Origin: Paenibacillus_AM sp052180255
GTDB lineage: Bacteria; Bacillota; Bacilli; Paenibacillales; NBRC-103111
Length of the DNA stretch: 64,000 nucleotides
Direction: 5' to 3'
Assembly (NCBI RefSeq): GCF_052180255.1
Contig: NZ_CP197466.1
Span: forward strand, 1,922,001-1,986,000
Under the pieces are notes generated by a model. The model saw nothing but the letters and a program-made list of their open reading frames with translations, ran no database searches and was not told the DNA's origin. The position numbers and the translations under genes were made by a program. Positions 52,999 to 61,409 of this stretch are shown one piece after another (position 1 is the stretch's first letter; each line of letters opens with the position of its first letter).

Positions 52999-53030
52999 TC
53001 CTCCACCTAGTTCTTCTTGTCTAGGTGGAG
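52999..53030. other. Strong hairpin
   Basis: CCTCCACCTAG and CTAGGTGGAGG form a perfect 11-bp stem with a 10-base loop. No T-run. Unknown purpose, between the DinB gene and an R3 repeat. Confidence 0.5.
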
Positions 53031-53059
53031 GGCAACCTTCTTCATGTTCTGACTCATGT

Positions 53060-53110
53060 TCTTGTCCACCGACAGGAGGATGTTTGGTGACAAGAACCTT
53101 ATCCCTTTCC
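53060..53110 (+). repeat. R3 repeat, copy 1
   Basis: TTCTTGTCCACC and GGTGACAAGAA face each other around CGACAGGAGGATGTTT. The TGACAAGAAC motif recurs at 55034, 55159 and, altered, at 55265. Confidence 0.5.
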
Positions 53111-53143
53111 CGACAGATTGCTGGGAGTGTGACCTTACTGATT

Positions 53144-53168
53144 AAACTAACGGGCAGTTTACTTGAAT
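53144..53168 (+). repeat. R1 repeat, half copy
   Basis: AAACTAACGGGCAGTTTACT followed by TGAA, close to the R1 consensus. It lies before the beta-lactamase-like gene. Confidence 0.65.
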
Positions 53169-53300
53169 AAGGGAAGTGGCTTTTTGTGGGCAAATTTGGT
53201 TTTAAATCAAAAAAATGTGATAAATTTAAATAACGAACAAATTACCAGTACTTTGAAACATTTTGAAAATAAATGGTATTCTAAGGGGGGGGTAATAATT

Positions 53301-54329
53301 ATGTTTGAAATCAGTGGTGAAACATTACGATTAATTAAAAAAACCTGTAAAGGAAAGAAACATTTGAAGTTAACTGTTGGCTATTTAACAGGCAATAATT
53401 CTATAATAAAAATTTATAATGAAAATGGCGAACTTGATTCATCGATAAAATATCATTATGAAATTGGTTCTATTACAAAGACCCTTACCTCATCCTTGCT
53501 ATCAAAATATGCATTTGAAAACAAGTTGTCAATAAACGATTCAATACAAAAATATATTGTAGAACTTAGAGAAGACGAATATTATCCAACATTGCTCCGT
53601 CTTGCTACTCACTCTTCTGGATATTCAGAAAAACTGCCATTTAATAAACGGGAATATTTTAAGCTAATTCTAGACTTAATTACTGGCGGTGATGGTTTTA
53701 GTAGGAATAACCCTTTACATATGGACTTTAACAAAATGAAAATGCTAATTGAAAGAAATAAATTGAAAGAAGTAGATTATTCATGTGAATATTCAAATTT
53801 TGGTACATCACTTATTGGATATGGATTGGGGATTGTATCAGGCCGGGGATATTGGGACATCATGAACGACTTTCTTTATAATGAGCTTGGACTAAGCGAT
53901 ACATATTTGGGTACATCAAACAATAATTTACATGGATACAACAGGAAAAATAATAATTGCGGCAACTGGAAATGGAACAAAGAAAATCTTATATCACCCG
54001 CAGGAGCAATAAGTTCAACTGCTGAAGATTTACTTAAATATGCCAAAATAAATATTTATGAAGATAAACCATATTTGTCTCTTTGTCATAAAAAACATGG
54101 AAATGGAACAAAGAAGTATGATATGGGTCTTGGATGGATGCTTTTAAAGAAAAACAATAATGTTATTTGGCATGGCGGTGGAACAGGATGCTTTAGTTCA
54201 TTTTTAGGGATAGATAAAGAAAAGAAAGCTGCCTCCGTAGTTTTGGCCAATTATCAATTAGGTAGAAATGATGATGAAAATATAGGATTTTCTTTATTAG
54301 AAAGTCTACAGAAATCAAAAGATGAATAA
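53301..54329 (+). CDS. Serine beta-lactamase-like hydrolase (class C/PBP4* type)
   Basis: The 342-residue protein has the SxxK motif SITK (about residues 57-60) in HYEIGSITKTLTSS, the YxN motif in CEYSNFGTS and the third motif HGGGTG. It has no signal peptide, so it is cytoplasmic or exported by another route. Family members are esterases, D-peptidases or lactamases; antibiotic resistance is not implied. The ATG at 53301 follows AAGGGGGGGG; the frame back to 53163 crosses R1. Strongly AT-rich. Confidence 0.82.
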   Translation: MFEISGETLRLIKKTCKGKKHLKLTVGYLTGNNSIIKIYNENGELDSSIKYHYEIGSITKTLTSSLLSKYAFENKLSINDSIQKYIVELREDEYYPTLLRLATHSSGYSEKLPFNKREYFKLILDLITGGDGFSRNNPLHMDFNKMKMLIERNKLKEVDYSCEYSNFGTSLIGYGLGIVSGRGYWDIMNDFLYNELGLSDTYLGTSNNNLHGYNRKNNNCGNWKWNKENLISPAGAISSTAEDLLKYAKINIYEDKPYLSLCHKKHGNGTKKYDMGLGWMLLKKNNNVIWHGGGTGCFSSFLGIDKEKKAASVVLANYQLGRNDDENIGFSLLESLQKSKDE

Positions 54330-54529
54330 GAACTGCCAACATATCAATCATTAAAAGAGGATTCTGCATTAACTGTAATAAATCAATACATAGAGGCATT
54401 ACAATGATCACGCTAACAGGTAGAAGAGTGTGGTGGAACGGCTATTTATTATCGCTCTCTATTTTGCCAGAGTAACACATCCGCTTCACCTGCAATATGA
54501 TGAGTTTAGAAATCTAAAGAGGTGAGCCA
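54330..54529. other. Gap before cwlJ with a weak R1-like motif
   Basis: ACGCTAACAGGTAGAAGAG at about 54410-54430 resembles the R1 left motif. No gene is supported. Confidence 0.3.
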
Positions 54530-54973
54530 ATGGCAGTCGTAAAAGCCAGGAAACAGGATATTAATATGTTGGCAAGGTTGCTTCGAGCTGAAGCTGAGAC
54601 CGAAGGCGAAATGGGCATGATCCTTGTTGGAAATGTTGGCATTAACCGAATAAGAGCGAATTGCTCCGATTTTAAAGGAATCCGGACAATTCCCCAAATG
54701 ATCAACCAGGCGCATGCGTTCGAAGCGTTGCAACATGGTTTGTACTATCAAAACGCAAGAGAGAGGGAACGCCGTCTGGCGCAACGGGCTGTGAATGGGG
54801 AGCGGAATTGGCCAGCCAAATTCTCCCTATGGTATTTCCGTCCAGGAACGTTCGAAAATCCCGGACCATGTCCGCCAACTTGGTATGATCAGCCGCTCGC
54901 AGGACGATGGAAGAAGCACTGTTTTTATGAACCGACCGCGAAAGAATGTGAAAATGTATATAATACTTTTTAA
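54530..54973 (+). CDS. cwlJ: Spore-germination cell-wall hydrolase CwlJ
   Basis: The 147-residue SleB/CwlJ-type lytic enzyme degrades spore-cortex peptidoglycan during germination. The catalytic Glu is probably in LLRAEAETEGEMG (Glu21). MILVGNVGINRIRANCSDFK, then INGERNWPAKF-like GERNWPAKFSLWYFRP and CFYEPTAKECENVYNTF are family landmarks. As in other CwlJ proteins there is no signal peptide, consistent with coat-associated deposition. AAAGAGGTG precedes the ATG. It supports a spore-forming host. Confidence 0.92.
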   Translation: MAVVKARKQDINMLARLLRAEAETEGEMGMILVGNVGINRIRANCSDFKGIRTIPQMINQAHAFEALQHGLYYQNARERERRLAQRAVNGERNWPAKFSLWYFRPGTFENPGPCPPTWYDQPLAGRWKKHCFYEPTAKECENVYNTF

Positions 54974-55008
54974 TTTTATAAACGGAAAGAGCTCAGGATC
55001 TTTTAACC

Positions 55009-55290
55009 TGACTTGTCACAGCCATGTGTCGGTTGACAAGAACTTTATCTCATTAAGTGCCGCGTAAATCGTGGTTTCTTTGGGTTTAGTGCAATAAAGT
55101 TGTTGTCACGCTCATTATTCGGAAACTATATCCACGTGACAGGCCGTCCGATGTCGGATGACAAGAACATACATGCTTAAAAGTCGCGTAGTTGCGGCTT
55201 TTTTTGTTTTAAGTTTGTGGTTTGTGTCATTAATGTAGGCACATTTGTGTGTGTCGCTGTCGCGTGAGAAGAACATATATTGTTTTACGT
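55009..55290 (+). repeat. R3 repeat array, three diverged copies
   Basis: TGACTTGTCACA...GGTTGACAAGAAC (55009-55043), CACGTGACAGG...GGATGACAAGAAC (55134-55168) and TGTCGCTGTCGCGTGAGAAGAAC (written in parts, 55251-55274). After each comes a stretch with TTAA-GTCGCG or GTGCCGCG. The motif spacing is about 125 and 106 bases. Similar to copy 1 at 53060-53110. Confidence 0.5.
55181..55208 (+). terminator. Terminator inside an R3 copy
   Basis: AAGTCGC and GCGGCTT pair over GTAGTT, then a run of T. Confidence 0.6.
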
Positions 55291-55456
55291 AAATGAGGAC
55301 GGTTTTCAATTAGAGTTAATTTCGTATTTTCGCTTGAGTCAAAACTGAACTCATGGTAATAACTTCAGGGGGCAGGGAAACAATACCTTGAAAAAACGAT
55401 GCAGACTAAGCAGTGGCGTTAAGCTCCCTCGAAATGATTTAATTTCCTCACTCAGA

Positions 55457-55773
55457 CTCATGAATTCGCAGGATTTCACCCTACGGTAAATGTGAGGGAA
55501 GAAGACTTGTAGGAGCCGGTGACTTGGGGATCGTAGCAAGGGCATGCGAGAACAAAGGTGAGGTATCCATCACCCATATTGTTCCATATGCGCACGTCTC
55601 CACTTCGCCTTAGCGATTCTCACTCCCATGTCTCAACGGGTCTAAGCCCTTTCATTCCTTCGTCACATCTAACTAAGGGGTGGAGGTCGGTCTTTCTAAC
55701 GGAACGGGTCCGAGCCCTTTTGCTTAATTTCTCCCGATACTCCGTGCTTCTTGTTATCCTGCGAATGCATGAG
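55457..55773 (-). ncRNA. Candidate bridge/seek RNA of IS110 copy 1
   Basis: The non-coding tail is closed by CTCATGAATTCGCAGGAT (55457-55474) and ATCCTGCGAATGCATGAG (55756-55773), an 18-bp stem with about two mismatches. Inside is CACTCCCATGTCTCAACGGG (55621-55640), identical in copy 2, plus CCGTGCTT near the end. Such IS110 RNAs guide target and donor DNA recognition; here it is called from structure and position only, and the strand is assumed to be that of the transposase. Confidence 0.6.
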
Positions 55774-55793
55774 CTAGTGAGGAAAGAATGGAT

Positions 55794-57059
55794 TTAGGCT
55801 GCTTGCGGGAAAACTTTGGATGAGTCATAGCCCTCGCAACTCTTAGCTAAGCCCACTAGCATTCGTGCAACTTTACCGCATAATTTCATAATAGATTTCA
55901 TTTTTTTTAACTTCTTTACTTCGACGTTGAAATGGTGCAAAGCTCTGACATCTGAATTTGTCATGACCATACACATTGTCATGAGATAGAGAAACCTCCG
56001 TAGACGAGGGAGGCCACGTTTGCTAAGCGACATTTTACCACGCCACTTTCCAGAACTCGCCTCTGTCAGATTAAGGCCGGCATGTCGTAACAAAGCATTT
56101 CCATGGGCATAGCCGCTCAGATCTCCGGTTTCTCCTAGAACACCGGCCAAGCTCGTTGCATTCAAACCCTGTATTTCAAGCAACTTCTGTGCGTAGGGAA
56201 TACGCTTAAGGATGCGATGAAGCTCATGCTCAATTTGTTCAAGCTGGCGCTTCGCCAAGTCATATTCCTCGAGCAATTGCCCCAGGTGAAGTTTGTAGGC
56301 ATGGAGTGCCTGCGTGGCACCAACACTGGATTTTGCTAGTACAATGAGCTGCTCCGCTCGTTTAACTCCAGCATGACGCTTCACATATTGTTTCCATCCA
56401 ACAAGGACCTGTTCTGTTGTTAAGCGACAAATTTCCTCCGGTAAGGGGAAGAGTCTGAGCGTAGCAATGGCACTCGTGCAAGTAAGGATCTTAAAGACCT
56501 GGCGCAGCTCAGGAAACACGATATCTACCCATCGATGAATTTGGTTAACAGCGCTGTTGAGCCGTTTGGTAACCGAGTCTCGGTTAGCCATGAGAATTCG
56601 CAGTTCTTCGTAGGCTTCTGGATGAAAACGAACAGGGGAGTAATACCCGTTTTTGACCATATCTGCAATGACAAGAGCGTCCTTGCGGTCGCTTTTAGAT
56701 GGGGTATTGTCACGGTTCTCCTTGTTCTTTTTGACGAGATGGGGATTAACAAGAACGGACTCAATGCTCTGAGAAGAGAGCCAATGTGCGAGATTTAGCC
56801 AGTAATGTCCGGTGGGCTCCATGCCTACAATGACTTTGTTAAGCTTGTAGGCTTTGAGTAGATCATGGATCCAGCGCCCCAGCATCTCAAACCCTTCAAG
56901 ATGATTGCCAAACTCTAGCGGTGTACCTAATGCAATTCCACGAAAGCTGACAGAGCGAGCAACGTGAACTTCTTGAGCGATATCTACGCCAACAACTAGA
57001 TGCTGATCGGTAATGTTTTCAATGAGTTGATTTTGCTTATCTTGTGCTTTAAACTTCAT
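55794..57059 (-). CDS. IS110-family transposase (DEDD recombinase), copy 1
   Basis: The 421-residue recombinase has an N-terminal DEDD/RuvC-like domain: Asp26 in VVGVDIAQ, Glu in VGMEPTGHYW, and the Asp pair in PSKSDRKDALVIADM. A coiled middle follows, then a C-terminal Transposase_20 domain with the serine motif LTEASSGKWRGKM. The start at 57059 follows GGAGG; the frame up to 57143 is not needed. The intact frame suggests this copy could be active. Closely related to the broken copy 2. Confidence 0.9.
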   Translation of the reverse strand: MKFKAQDKQNQLIENITDQHLVVGVDIAQEVHVARSVSFRGIALGTPLEFGNHLEGFEMLGRWIHDLLKAYKLNKVIVGMEPTGHYWLNLAHWLSSQSIESVLVNPHLVKKNKENRDNTPSKSDRKDALVIADMVKNGYYSPVRFHPEAYEELRILMANRDSVTKRLNSAVNQIHRWVDIVFPELRQVFKILTCTSAIATLRLFPLPEEICRLTTEQVLVGWKQYVKRHAGVKRAEQLIVLAKSSVGATQALHAYKLHLGQLLEEYDLAKRQLEQIEHELHRILKRIPYAQKLLEIQGLNATSLAGVLGETGDLSGYAHGNALLRHAGLNLTEASSGKWRGKMSLSKRGLPRLRRFLYLMTMCMVMTNSDVRALHHFNVEVKKLKKMKSIMKLCGKVARMLVGLAKSCEGYDSSKVFPQAA

Positions 57060-57171
57060 AGTAGAGCGACCTCCTGGATGGGATTTTTGAGGCAATGACC
57101 TCGTGCACAACCCCATCGTACCGAGGCGCTCGTTTTTGTTCAACCACCAAATTATTCGTATTACAGGAATT

Positions 57172-57195
57172 CTAACGGGCAGGATTACGCAAGAA
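57172..57195 (+). repeat. R1 motif next to IS110 copy 1
   Basis: CTAACGGGCAGGATTACGCA and so on, directly where similarity between the two IS copies' right flanks ends. Confidence 0.55.
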
Positions 57196-57463
57196 CTTCG
57201 GTGTATAATTTATAGATAGATGAAAAGGTGGAAGTGTACAGCAATTGTTTTATGAAACGACAAGAAAGTTTTCGTGCATATTGATTATTGCAGGAATATT
57301 GCTGAGAGGTCTTGGGCTATGGCAATACATACCCTATGATTCAACTAACGCAGAACGCTCGCGAGCCGTGAGGATTCCTGTAAGGCCTTATTTGTAACCG
57401 ATACACATCCAACTATGGCAGAAGAGTACAAAATTCTTTCAGTACATGGACGGTGTTCTAAAA
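57196..57463. other. Gap with a possible membrane-peptide remnant
   Basis: A frame reading FYETTRKFSCILIIAGILLR and GLGLWQYIPYDSTN at about 57241-57352 contains one hydrophobic span but lacks a good start. It runs into an R1-like TTCAACTAACGCAGAACG (57340-57357). A possible -10 box TATAAT is at about 57203. No firm gene. Confidence 0.35.
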
Positions 57464-58063
57464 ATGAAAATACAAATTGTATTGTTTGACGGCTTCGGTG
57501 AGCTTGTCTCTTTCGCACCTTTCGAGGTACTCAAAAGAGCGATAGAAGAAGGGGCTCCATTTACGGTTGAACTAGTATCAAGTGAACCAAAACAAGAAAT
57601 TACTACTTCGTTTGGAGTTACGGTTAGACTAAATGATTTTTTACGAATGGATAATCGTCCAAATCTGTTAATTGTACCTGGTGGTGGCTGGAATCATAAA
57701 GCTGAACATGGGGCACGAAAGCAAGCAGAGCTTGGAACCCTGACCGAATTGATTAGAGAGATGCACAACGATGGAACGATCGTTGCGGGAGTTTGTACAG
57801 GAGGTATGCTACTTGCTGCTTCCGGTATATTGAATGGTCGAAAGGCGACGATGCACGATTTGGCGAAGAATGAAATCATTGAATACGGGGCAGAGCTTCT
57901 TCGTTACAGAATTGTTGATCAAGGGAATATTATCACTGCAAGAGGAGTCACTTCAGGACTTGATTTGGGACTTTGGATCACGGAAAGGTTCGCAAGCGCC
58001 AAAATTGCAGCTGCCGTTGAATATAGAATGGAATACGAGAGGCGAGGTGCTGTTTGGAGATAG
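57464..58063 (+). CDS. DJ-1/PfpI-family (GATase1-like) protein
   Basis: The 199-residue protein has the nucleophile elbow AGVCTGGMLLAASGIL with Cys, the upstream IVPGGGW and a C-terminal ITARGVTSGLDLGLWITERF. It is the subgroup of DJ-1/PfpI proteins that includes isonitrile hydratase-like and AraC-linked regulators; actual reaction unknown. The ATG at 57464 matches the family start MKIQIVLFDGF; an ATG at 57446 is possible and neither has a strong ribosome site. Stand-alone gene. Confidence 0.82.
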   Translation: MKIQIVLFDGFGELVSFAPFEVLKRAIEEGAPFTVELVSSEPKQEITTSFGVTVRLNDFLRMDNRPNLLIVPGGGWNHKAEHGARKQAELGTLTELIREMHNDGTIVAGVCTGGMLLAASGILNGRKATMHDLAKNEIIEYGAELLRYRIVDQGNIITARGVTSGLDLGLWITERFASAKIAAAVEYRMEYERRGAVWR

Positions 58064-58124
58064 GAGTGGTCGCAACCAATTTTAAGAATGAAACGTTAAA
58101 AGAATAAACAATCACGGAGGAAAT

Positions 58125-58625
58125 ATGAGGGAATTAATAAAATTGGGAGTAATAGTTGGGCTAGTATTTCTTATCCTTACTGGATGCGACAAAGAGGTCA
58201 CAGGTGATGAAAAAACAGCCGAGCAATACGTTGAGGATCACGGTTATAAAATTATCTCTCACAAAAGCGAAACTGATAAGTACAAATTAGAAAAAAGCAA
58301 ACTTTACGGAAGTACAGAAGCAATACCATACCAGCAGAGCTGGGGAGTTCAAAACGTAGAGCCTGATAATTATTTTGGTAAAGAAATAACAATCTATGGA
58401 TTTACTGTGTCAAATCATCCTTTGGAAAAAATATATAAAGCGAAAACAAATGTTTATATTATGCTTACCGAAGGTAAGGTTATTGGCGGATATTCTTTTC
58501 CTAATAACGAGGGTTTAATTTTAATGGGTAGCGTTTATTCATTGGACGGAAAGACGCTAGAGGAAGTAACAGGAATAACGTTTAAAGAGTGGTCTGATGG
58601 TTGGAAAAAAAAGTACGGCAGTTGA
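58125..58625 (+). CDS. Lipoprotein, DUF4830-like
   Basis: The 166-residue protein has signal peptide LGVIVGLVFLILTGC with lipobox LTGC. Next comes AEQYVEDHGYKIISHKSETD, the DUF4830-type opening, then NYFGKEITIYGFTVSNHPLE and a C-terminal GKVIGGYSFPN. GGAGG precedes the ATG. Extracytoplasmic, function unknown. Very AT-rich, unlike the backbone genes. A weak R1-like motif follows the stop. Confidence 0.72.
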   Translation: MRELIKLGVIVGLVFLILTGCDKEVTGDEKTAEQYVEDHGYKIISHKSETDKYKLEKSKLYGSTEAIPYQQSWGVQNVEPDNYFGKEITIYGFTVSNHPLEKIYKAKTNVYIMLTEGKVIGGYSFPNNEGLILMGSVYSLDGKTLEEVTGITFKEWSDGWKKKYGS

Positions 58626-58650
58626 CTAAACTATCGGACAGGATTGTTCA
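58618..58650 (+). repeat. R1-like motif, weak
   Basis: GACTAAACTATCGGACAGGA then TTGTTCAGTT resembles R1 but with several changes. It overlaps the lipoprotein stop. Confidence 0.3.
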
Positions 58651-58725
58651 GTTATATTAGAATTCCTTGGGTTCTTAACGTATAGTAAGGTAAAGTGTTT
58701 TCAAATATAGGGGGATTTTAGCACA

Positions 58726-59502
58726 GTGTACGAGATAGTGTTCTTTGATGTTGATGGTACTTTATACAGTGAAGTGGATAGAGGAATTCCTGAAAGTACA
58801 AAAGTTGCTATTCAGAGGCTTCATGAAAAAGGCATAAAGATCGTTGTTGCAACTGGGAGACCTCATAATTTGTGCGAAGAACTAATTGCACTAGGCATTG
58901 ATATATTAATATCAGCTAATGGGGCACTTGTTAAAACCCCTAATAATGTTATTCATAAGTCGATACTTTCTCCAGAGACTGTACGTGATCTATCAAGTTT
59001 TGCCGAGTTACATGAACACAGTATTTCCTATTTTACAGATTCGATTTCAATGAACGGTATAGGAGTAGAAGAAAAGCGTGTTAGAGATGCACTAGTGGAA
59101 ACCCTTGGTCTAACCCATTATCCCAACAAATTAGACACTCTTCCAGAAGAGATTTACTGTATGTGTCTGTACGCTGATGAGAGTGAAGCCAGAAAATTTA
59201 TTGATAACTTTCCGCAACTTCAGTTTGTACGTTTCCATAGTTATGTAATGAACATCCTTGAAACTCAAGTGGTCTCTAAATCAGAAGCAATCAAAAAGGT
59301 ACTGGATTATTTCAACATCCCCGTTAGAAATTCTATCGCTTTTGGTGACGGTGGAAATGACTTGGATATGTTAGAGTTTGTTGGTCTGGGTATTGCTATG
59401 GGCAACGGTGAGGAACGTCTTAAACAAATGGCAGATTTCGTTACCAAAAAAGCAAGTGAAGATGGCATATACTATGCCTTAACTAAATTTGGCGTTATTT
59501 GA
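58726..59502 (+). CDS. HAD-superfamily IIB (Cof-type) phosphatase
   Basis: The 258-residue phosphatase has motif I FFDVDGTLYS, motif II VVATGR, Lys in VSKSEAIKK and motif IV FGDGGNDLDML, with a C2-type cap between. These enzymes dephosphorylate sugar phosphates, flavin or pyridoxal phosphate; the substrate is unknown. The GTG start follows AGGGGGA. Stand-alone gene; IS110 copy 2 begins about 25 bases after its stop. Confidence 0.88.
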   Translation: MYEIVFFDVDGTLYSEVDRGIPESTKVAIQRLHEKGIKIVVATGRPHNLCEELIALGIDILISANGALVKTPNNVIHKSILSPETVRDLSSFAELHEHSISYFTDSISMNGIGVEEKRVRDALVETLGLTHYPNKLDTLPEEIYCMCLYADESEARKFIDNFPQLQFVRFHSYVMNILETQVVSKSEAIKKVLDYFNIPVRNSIAFGDGGNDLDMLEFVGLGIAMGNGEERLKQMADFVTKKASEDGIYYALTKFGVI

Positions 59503-59562
59503 TTCTGAACGAACTATATCATTGAACTCCCTCGGTACGATTTAGTTTTCTCACGAATACTC

Positions 59563-59810
59563 GCTTATTCGCAGGATTCCGCCCTTGCCAGAAAAACGGA
59601 AAGATAGTTAGAGAAAGCTAGTTGAAGACCAGAGCAACATGAAGGCGTGAGGAAATAGAGGGGGAGGTTGAAACCCCATATTCTTCCATATACTGCACGC
59701 ATTCTCCACGCCGCCCCTGGAGGTTCTCACTCCCATGTCTCAACGGGTCGGTGCCCTTTGGTTCAATGTATCCGGTACTCCGTGCTTTCTTTGAAACCCT
59801 GCGAATAAGC
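59563..59810 (-). ncRNA. Candidate bridge/seek RNA of IS110 copy 2
   Basis: Closed by a perfect 13-bp stem GCTTATTCGCAGG (59563-59575) and CCTGCGAATAAGC (59798-59810). It contains CACTCCCATGTCTCAACGGG (59728-59747), identical to copy 1. The closing stem differs from copy 1 in sequence but keeps pairing, which supports an RNA structure. Confidence 0.6.
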
Positions 59811-59843
59811 CAAAATTCGTACGACGAAACGATTATATTAAGC

Positions 59844-61115
59844 TTAAGCTGCTAGTTGAATTGGCATCGTTTTATGAGGATTGTATGCCTCGTTGCTACG
59901 AGCCATCCCTACGAGAATGCGAGCTAATTTACCACATAGTTTCATCAGGGACCTCATTTTCTTCATCTTTTTCACTTGAACATTGTACGTATGGATCGCT
60001 TTGAATTCCGGATTGTTCGCAACCAAACTCATGGCCATCATGAAGATGAAACGGCGGAGGCGAGATCGTCCACGTTTACTAATTTTCATCTGACCCGACC
60101 ATTTCCCAGAGCTTGCTTCTGCGAGGTTAAGGCCAGCATGCCGCAGCAGAGCATTGCCATGAACAAATCCGCTTAAATCCCCGGCTTCACCAAGAATACC
60201 AGCGAGTGAAATGGCGCTAATCCCTTTGACAGCAAGCATGGATTTAGCAAAAGGTATGCGATCTAAGACGGCGATAATCTCCGTTTCTACTATTTTTAGC
60301 TACTGGCAAGCAAGGTCGTATTCATCGAGTAACTGCTTCAAGTGAAGCTTGTAGGCATTCGTGGCTTGTTTAGAACCTACAGAGCTACTAGCAAGAGCGA
60401 TAAGAGCTCGAGCTTTTCGCTCACCAGAATGACGCTTCATCAGTGATTTCCAGCCTTTGATGATGTCCTGCGGCTGTAGTTTCCGAAGTTCTTCAGGTGT
60501 AGTGAAAAGACGAAGTGTGGCCAACGAACCGGTGCACATAAGGCTCTTAAAGACTTGACGCAGCTCGGGGAAAACAACGTCTACCCAACGATGGATTTGG
60601 TTTTTAGCGCTTACGAGTCTCGTCACGACAGAGTCACGGTTTGAGAGATAAACACGCAGCTCTACAAAGGCCTCAGGCGTGCTGCGAATGAAAGGGTAAT
60701 AGCCGTTTTTGACCATATCTGCAATAACGAGTGCATCCTTTTTGTCGCTCTTGGAAGGCGTGTTGTCACGGTTTTCTTTATTCTTTTTCACGAGATGCGG
60801 ATTGACAAGAACGACTTCGAATTGGTGATCCGAGAGCCACTTGGAAAGGTTAAGCCAGTAGTGACCGGTAGGTTCCATCCCGACAATGGCTTCAGTTAGA
60901 CTGTGTGATGCTTGTAGTGATTGCACCCACCGAAGGAGATTGTGAAATCCTTCTTCATCGTTTGAAAAGGAAAAGGAATTCCCAATGGCGATTCCTCGAA
61001 AGTTCACCGCACGTGCGACATGAGTTTGCTGGGCGATGTCGATCCCGACGACGAGGTGCTTGGCGGTAATCTTTTCAATGAGTTGATTTTGTTTCTCCTG
61101 TGCCTTAAACTTCAT
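59844..61115 (-). pseudogene. IS110-family transposase, copy 2, interrupted by TAG
   Basis: A 424-codon frame is open except for a TAG at 60300-60302 (codon 272, between DEYDLACQ and LKIVETEI). Before it are VVGIDIAQ, VGMEPTGHYW and PSKSDKKDALVIADM; after it LAEASSGKWSGQM. All DEDD and Ser motifs are kept, so the loss is recent or a base error. GGAGG precedes the ATG. Confidence 0.85.
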
Positions 61116-61230
61116 AGTAGAGCGTCCTCCTGGATGATGGGATTTTAAGGGCTATGACCCGTTGTGTACTCCCATCGTACCGAGGCGCTTTTCTTTTTGC
61201 AAAGACGAAATTAATTCATCTACAGGAATG

Positions 61231-61325
61231 CTAACGGAGAACAATAGTTGAATCATGATATATAGGCAGCTGGTCAAACGATCAGCTGCCGTTTTCATTG
61301 AAGTATTGGGCAGTAGTTTAGCGTG
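61231..61325 (+). repeat. R1 full-type element with hairpin
   Basis: CTAACGGAGAACAATAGTTG (61231-61250), then the hairpin GGCAGCTGGTC/GATCAGCTGCC (61264-61289), then TATTGGGCAGTAGTTTAG. It lies between IS110 copy 2 and the DinB-like gene. Confidence 0.6.
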
Positions 61326-61409
61326 GTAAAAGCGGTTGGTTTACCATTGTATATGGAACATTTGTTTAGTAAAATTATTGCATATAACCAATTACTGGGG
61401 AGGTGTTAA

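Larger units (their letters stand above)
55424..57171 (-). mobile_element. IS110-family insertion sequence, copy 1
   Basis: One DEDD transposase gene with a long (about 370-base) non-coding tail on its 3' side and a short 5' side. Similar sequence to copy 2 (59527-61230) begins at CTCCCTCG on the left and continues to CTAACGG on the right. The 12-bp subterminal repeat ATCGTACCGAGG is at 57115-57126; the left partner is altered (CCTCGAAATGAT). Long 3' non-coding end fits the IS1111 subgroup. Exact ends are uncertain. Confidence 0.75.
59527..61230 (-). mobile_element. IS110-family insertion sequence, copy 2
   Basis: Same layout as copy 1. The subterminal inverted repeat CCTCGGTACGAT is at 59530-59541 and ATCGTACCGAGG at 61174-61185, so the true right end may be near 61190; similarity to copy 1 goes on to CTAACGG at 61231. 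The transposase has an internal stop. Confidence 0.75.

Noticed and set aside
55009..55290. R3 copies as a CRISPR array
   Set aside because: Spacing and repeat sequences are irregular, copies are diverged, and there are no cas genes.
43654..60302. Two in-frame TAG codons (43654 and 60300) as a sign of amber recoding
   Set aside because: Many intact genes here end with TAG (for example cysT, cysW, ung), so TAG is a normal stop; the two cases are better explained as pseudogenes.
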